Shown here: one piece after another, positions 5,769 to 6,473 of the stretch | How positions within the stretch are numbered: the first letter of the stretch is position 1 | How the letters are laid out: the number at the start of each line of letters is the position of its first letter | Assembly (NCBI GenBank): GCA_947627785.1 | Contig: CANQXC010000106.1 | Span: 1 to 6,473, forward strand | Length of the DNA stretch: 6,473 bases | Reading direction: 5' to 3' | From: an uncultured Clostridia bacterium | GTDB lineage: Bacteria; Bacillota; Clostridia; TANB77; CAG-508 | The notes under the pieces: generated by a model | What the model was told of the DNA's origin: nothing | The model's database searches: none | What the model saw: only the letters and a program-made list of their open reading frames with translations | Position numbers and translations under genes: made by a program

Positions 5769-6169
5769 AAGTTCTCCTTAACAACATTTGCTAAAACTCC
5801 ATTTATAAACATAGGAGATGTGTCGTCTCCATACTGTTTTGCAAGTTCTATTGCTTCATTTATAGCAACCTTATATGGAACATCTTTATATAATATTTCA
5901 TATATTGATAACCTCAACAATGCTAAATTTATTTTAGTTATTCTTTCTATTTTCCATTCTGGTTTTAGCTTGTCTTTAATTATTTTTTCTATTTCAACTT
6001 CTTTTTCTTTTATTCCTGCTACCATTTTTCTTATATATCTTTTAGCTTCTTTCTCCTGAATTTCGTTATTTTCTAGGAATAATGTTACAATCTCTTCATT
6101 GTATTCTTTCTGTATTTCTAATTGGTATATTAGCATAAAAGTATATTCTCGCATTTTAGATATATTCAC
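5765..6169 (-). CDS. nusB: Transcription antitermination factor NusB
   Basis: NusB binds with NusE (ribosomal protein S10) to boxA RNA in rRNA operons and prevents premature termination. The protein is about 134 residues, a normal length, all-helical and full length. It carries the family pattern: an N-terminal MREYTFMLIYQLEI (6-19), then RITKINLALLRLSIYEILY (76-94), then VAINEAIELAKQYGDDTSP (101-119) and FINGVLANV (121-129). The start appears to be a GTG at 6167-6169, about ten bases after an AGGAA site. The alternative ATG at 6154 would fall about 25 bases from that site and is less likely. An ATG at 6180 reaches a stop after four codons. It lies 25 bases after the DUF2273 gene and overlaps xseA by four bases, so it belongs to the same transcription unit. 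Confidence 0.94.
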   Translation of the reverse strand: MNISKMREYTFMLIYQLEIQKEYNEEIVTLFLENNEIQEKEAKRYIRKMVAGIKEKEVEIEKIIKDKLKPEWKIERITKINLALLRLSIYEILYKDVPYKVAINEAIELAKQYGDDTSPMFINGVLANVVKENL

Positions 6170-6194
6170 TTTAATAACATTCCTTTCCCAAAAA

Positions 6195-6386
6195 TTACCA
6201 CTTTTCTACTATCTTCTTTATATTGTTTTTTACAGTTTCTTTATTTTGTTGTATATAATTTCCAGCTAAAGCTCCAGCAACTATTATTATACATGCTATT
6301 AAAAATTTATGAATTTGTAATATTAACGCAATTATAGCAATAATTCCACCCATATATTTCATAAAAAATTCTTTTACTTGTTCCAT
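6195..6386 (-). CDS. Small DUF2273 membrane protein of the Asp23/AmaP cluster
   Basis: This 63-residue protein has two hydrophobic stretches (about 13-23 and 28-45) separated by a short polar turn (QIHK) and followed by a basic, polar tail (NKETVKNNIKKIVEKW). Size, topology and position match the DUF2273 family, found beside amaP and Asp23-family genes in Firmicutes. Asp23 is held at the membrane by AmaP and its loss triggers a cell-wall stress response. The DUF2273 protein is presumed to belong to the same membrane complex, but its own role is not established. The ATG at 6386 has an AAGGAG site (6395-6400) that overlaps the stop codon of the preceding gene, with eight bases of spacing, suggesting coupling. 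Confidence 0.82.
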   Translation of the reverse strand: MEQVKEFFMKYMGGIIAIIALILQIHKFLIACIIIVAGALAGNYIQQNKETVKNNIKKIVEKW

Positions 6387-6398
6387 AAACCTGTCTCC

Positions 6399-6473
6399 TT
6401 AATTCTCTTTATTTTCTTTTTTAGGTGTAATATTTCTAATTCTAACATTTACATTTTTAACATCTAAATCTAA
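6399..6473 (-). CDS. amaP: C-terminal end of alkaline-shock membrane anchor AmaP (partial)
   Basis: The minus-strand frame is open from the window edge to a TAA at 6399-6401 and encodes 24 residues. The alternating hydrophobic pattern DLDVKNVNVRIRNI followed by a charged lysine/glutamate tail is like the end of AmaP proteins. These are two-helix membrane proteins whose cytoplasmic domain anchors Asp23. The DUF2273 gene that begins 12 bases later, and nusB-xseA after it, strongly support this identity, since that order is common in Clostridia. The fragment alone would not be enough to name it. The start and promoter lie outside the window. Confidence 0.65.
   Translation of the reverse strand, partial: LDLDVKNVNVRIRNITPKKENKEN

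Overview
This is an AT-rich, tightly packed chromosomal segment from a low-GC Gram-positive bacterium, most likely an endospore-forming member of the Clostridia. The evidence is the order amaP - DUF2273 - nusB - xseA - xseB typical of Clostridia, a SleB-type spore cortex-lytic enzyme, an MreB/Mbl protein of Firmicute type, purine-rich Shine-Dalgarno sites, and strongly A/T-biased codons. All complete genes lie on the minus strand. Only a 28-codon gene end at the left edge is on the plus strand.

Right to left, in the direction of transcription: the last codons of amaP (6399-6473) and a small DUF2273 membrane protein (6195-6386) form the tail of an Asp23/AmaP envelope-stress cluster. Next come nusB (5765-6169, apparently GTG start) and xseA (4554-5768), coupled by an ATGA overlap. 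A membrane-anchored protein of unknown function (4049-4480) then sits between xseA and xseB (3789-4010), splitting the two exonuclease VII subunits that are usually neighbours. After xseB come sleB (3052-3738), mreB/mbl (1974-2978) and a multi-pass GtrII-like membrane glucosyltransferase (262-1854). The last converges on the plus-strand gene end (1-87), with a shared hairpin terminator at 111-138 between them.

The intergenic DNA is rich in signals. mreB and the GtrII-like gene each have a TTGATA-17-TATAAT promoter. The mreB promoter's -10 end lies in three contiguous 11-bp repeats, and the GtrII promoter lies inside the mreB terminator. The sleB leader holds a hairpin that buries its ribosome binding site, plus a match to forespore (SigF/SigG) promoters placed so that a transcript from it would lack the sequestering arm.

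Functionally the window runs from stress/translation-linked housekeeping (AmaP/DUF2273, NusB, exonuclease VII) to cell-envelope genes (cortex hydrolysis, cell-shape actin, surface glycosylation). I see no mobile element, CRISPR array, tRNA or rRNA. Nothing clearly amounts to a new defence or biosynthetic system. The most unusual points are the sleB leader, the mreB repeat array and the protein inserted between xseA and xseB.
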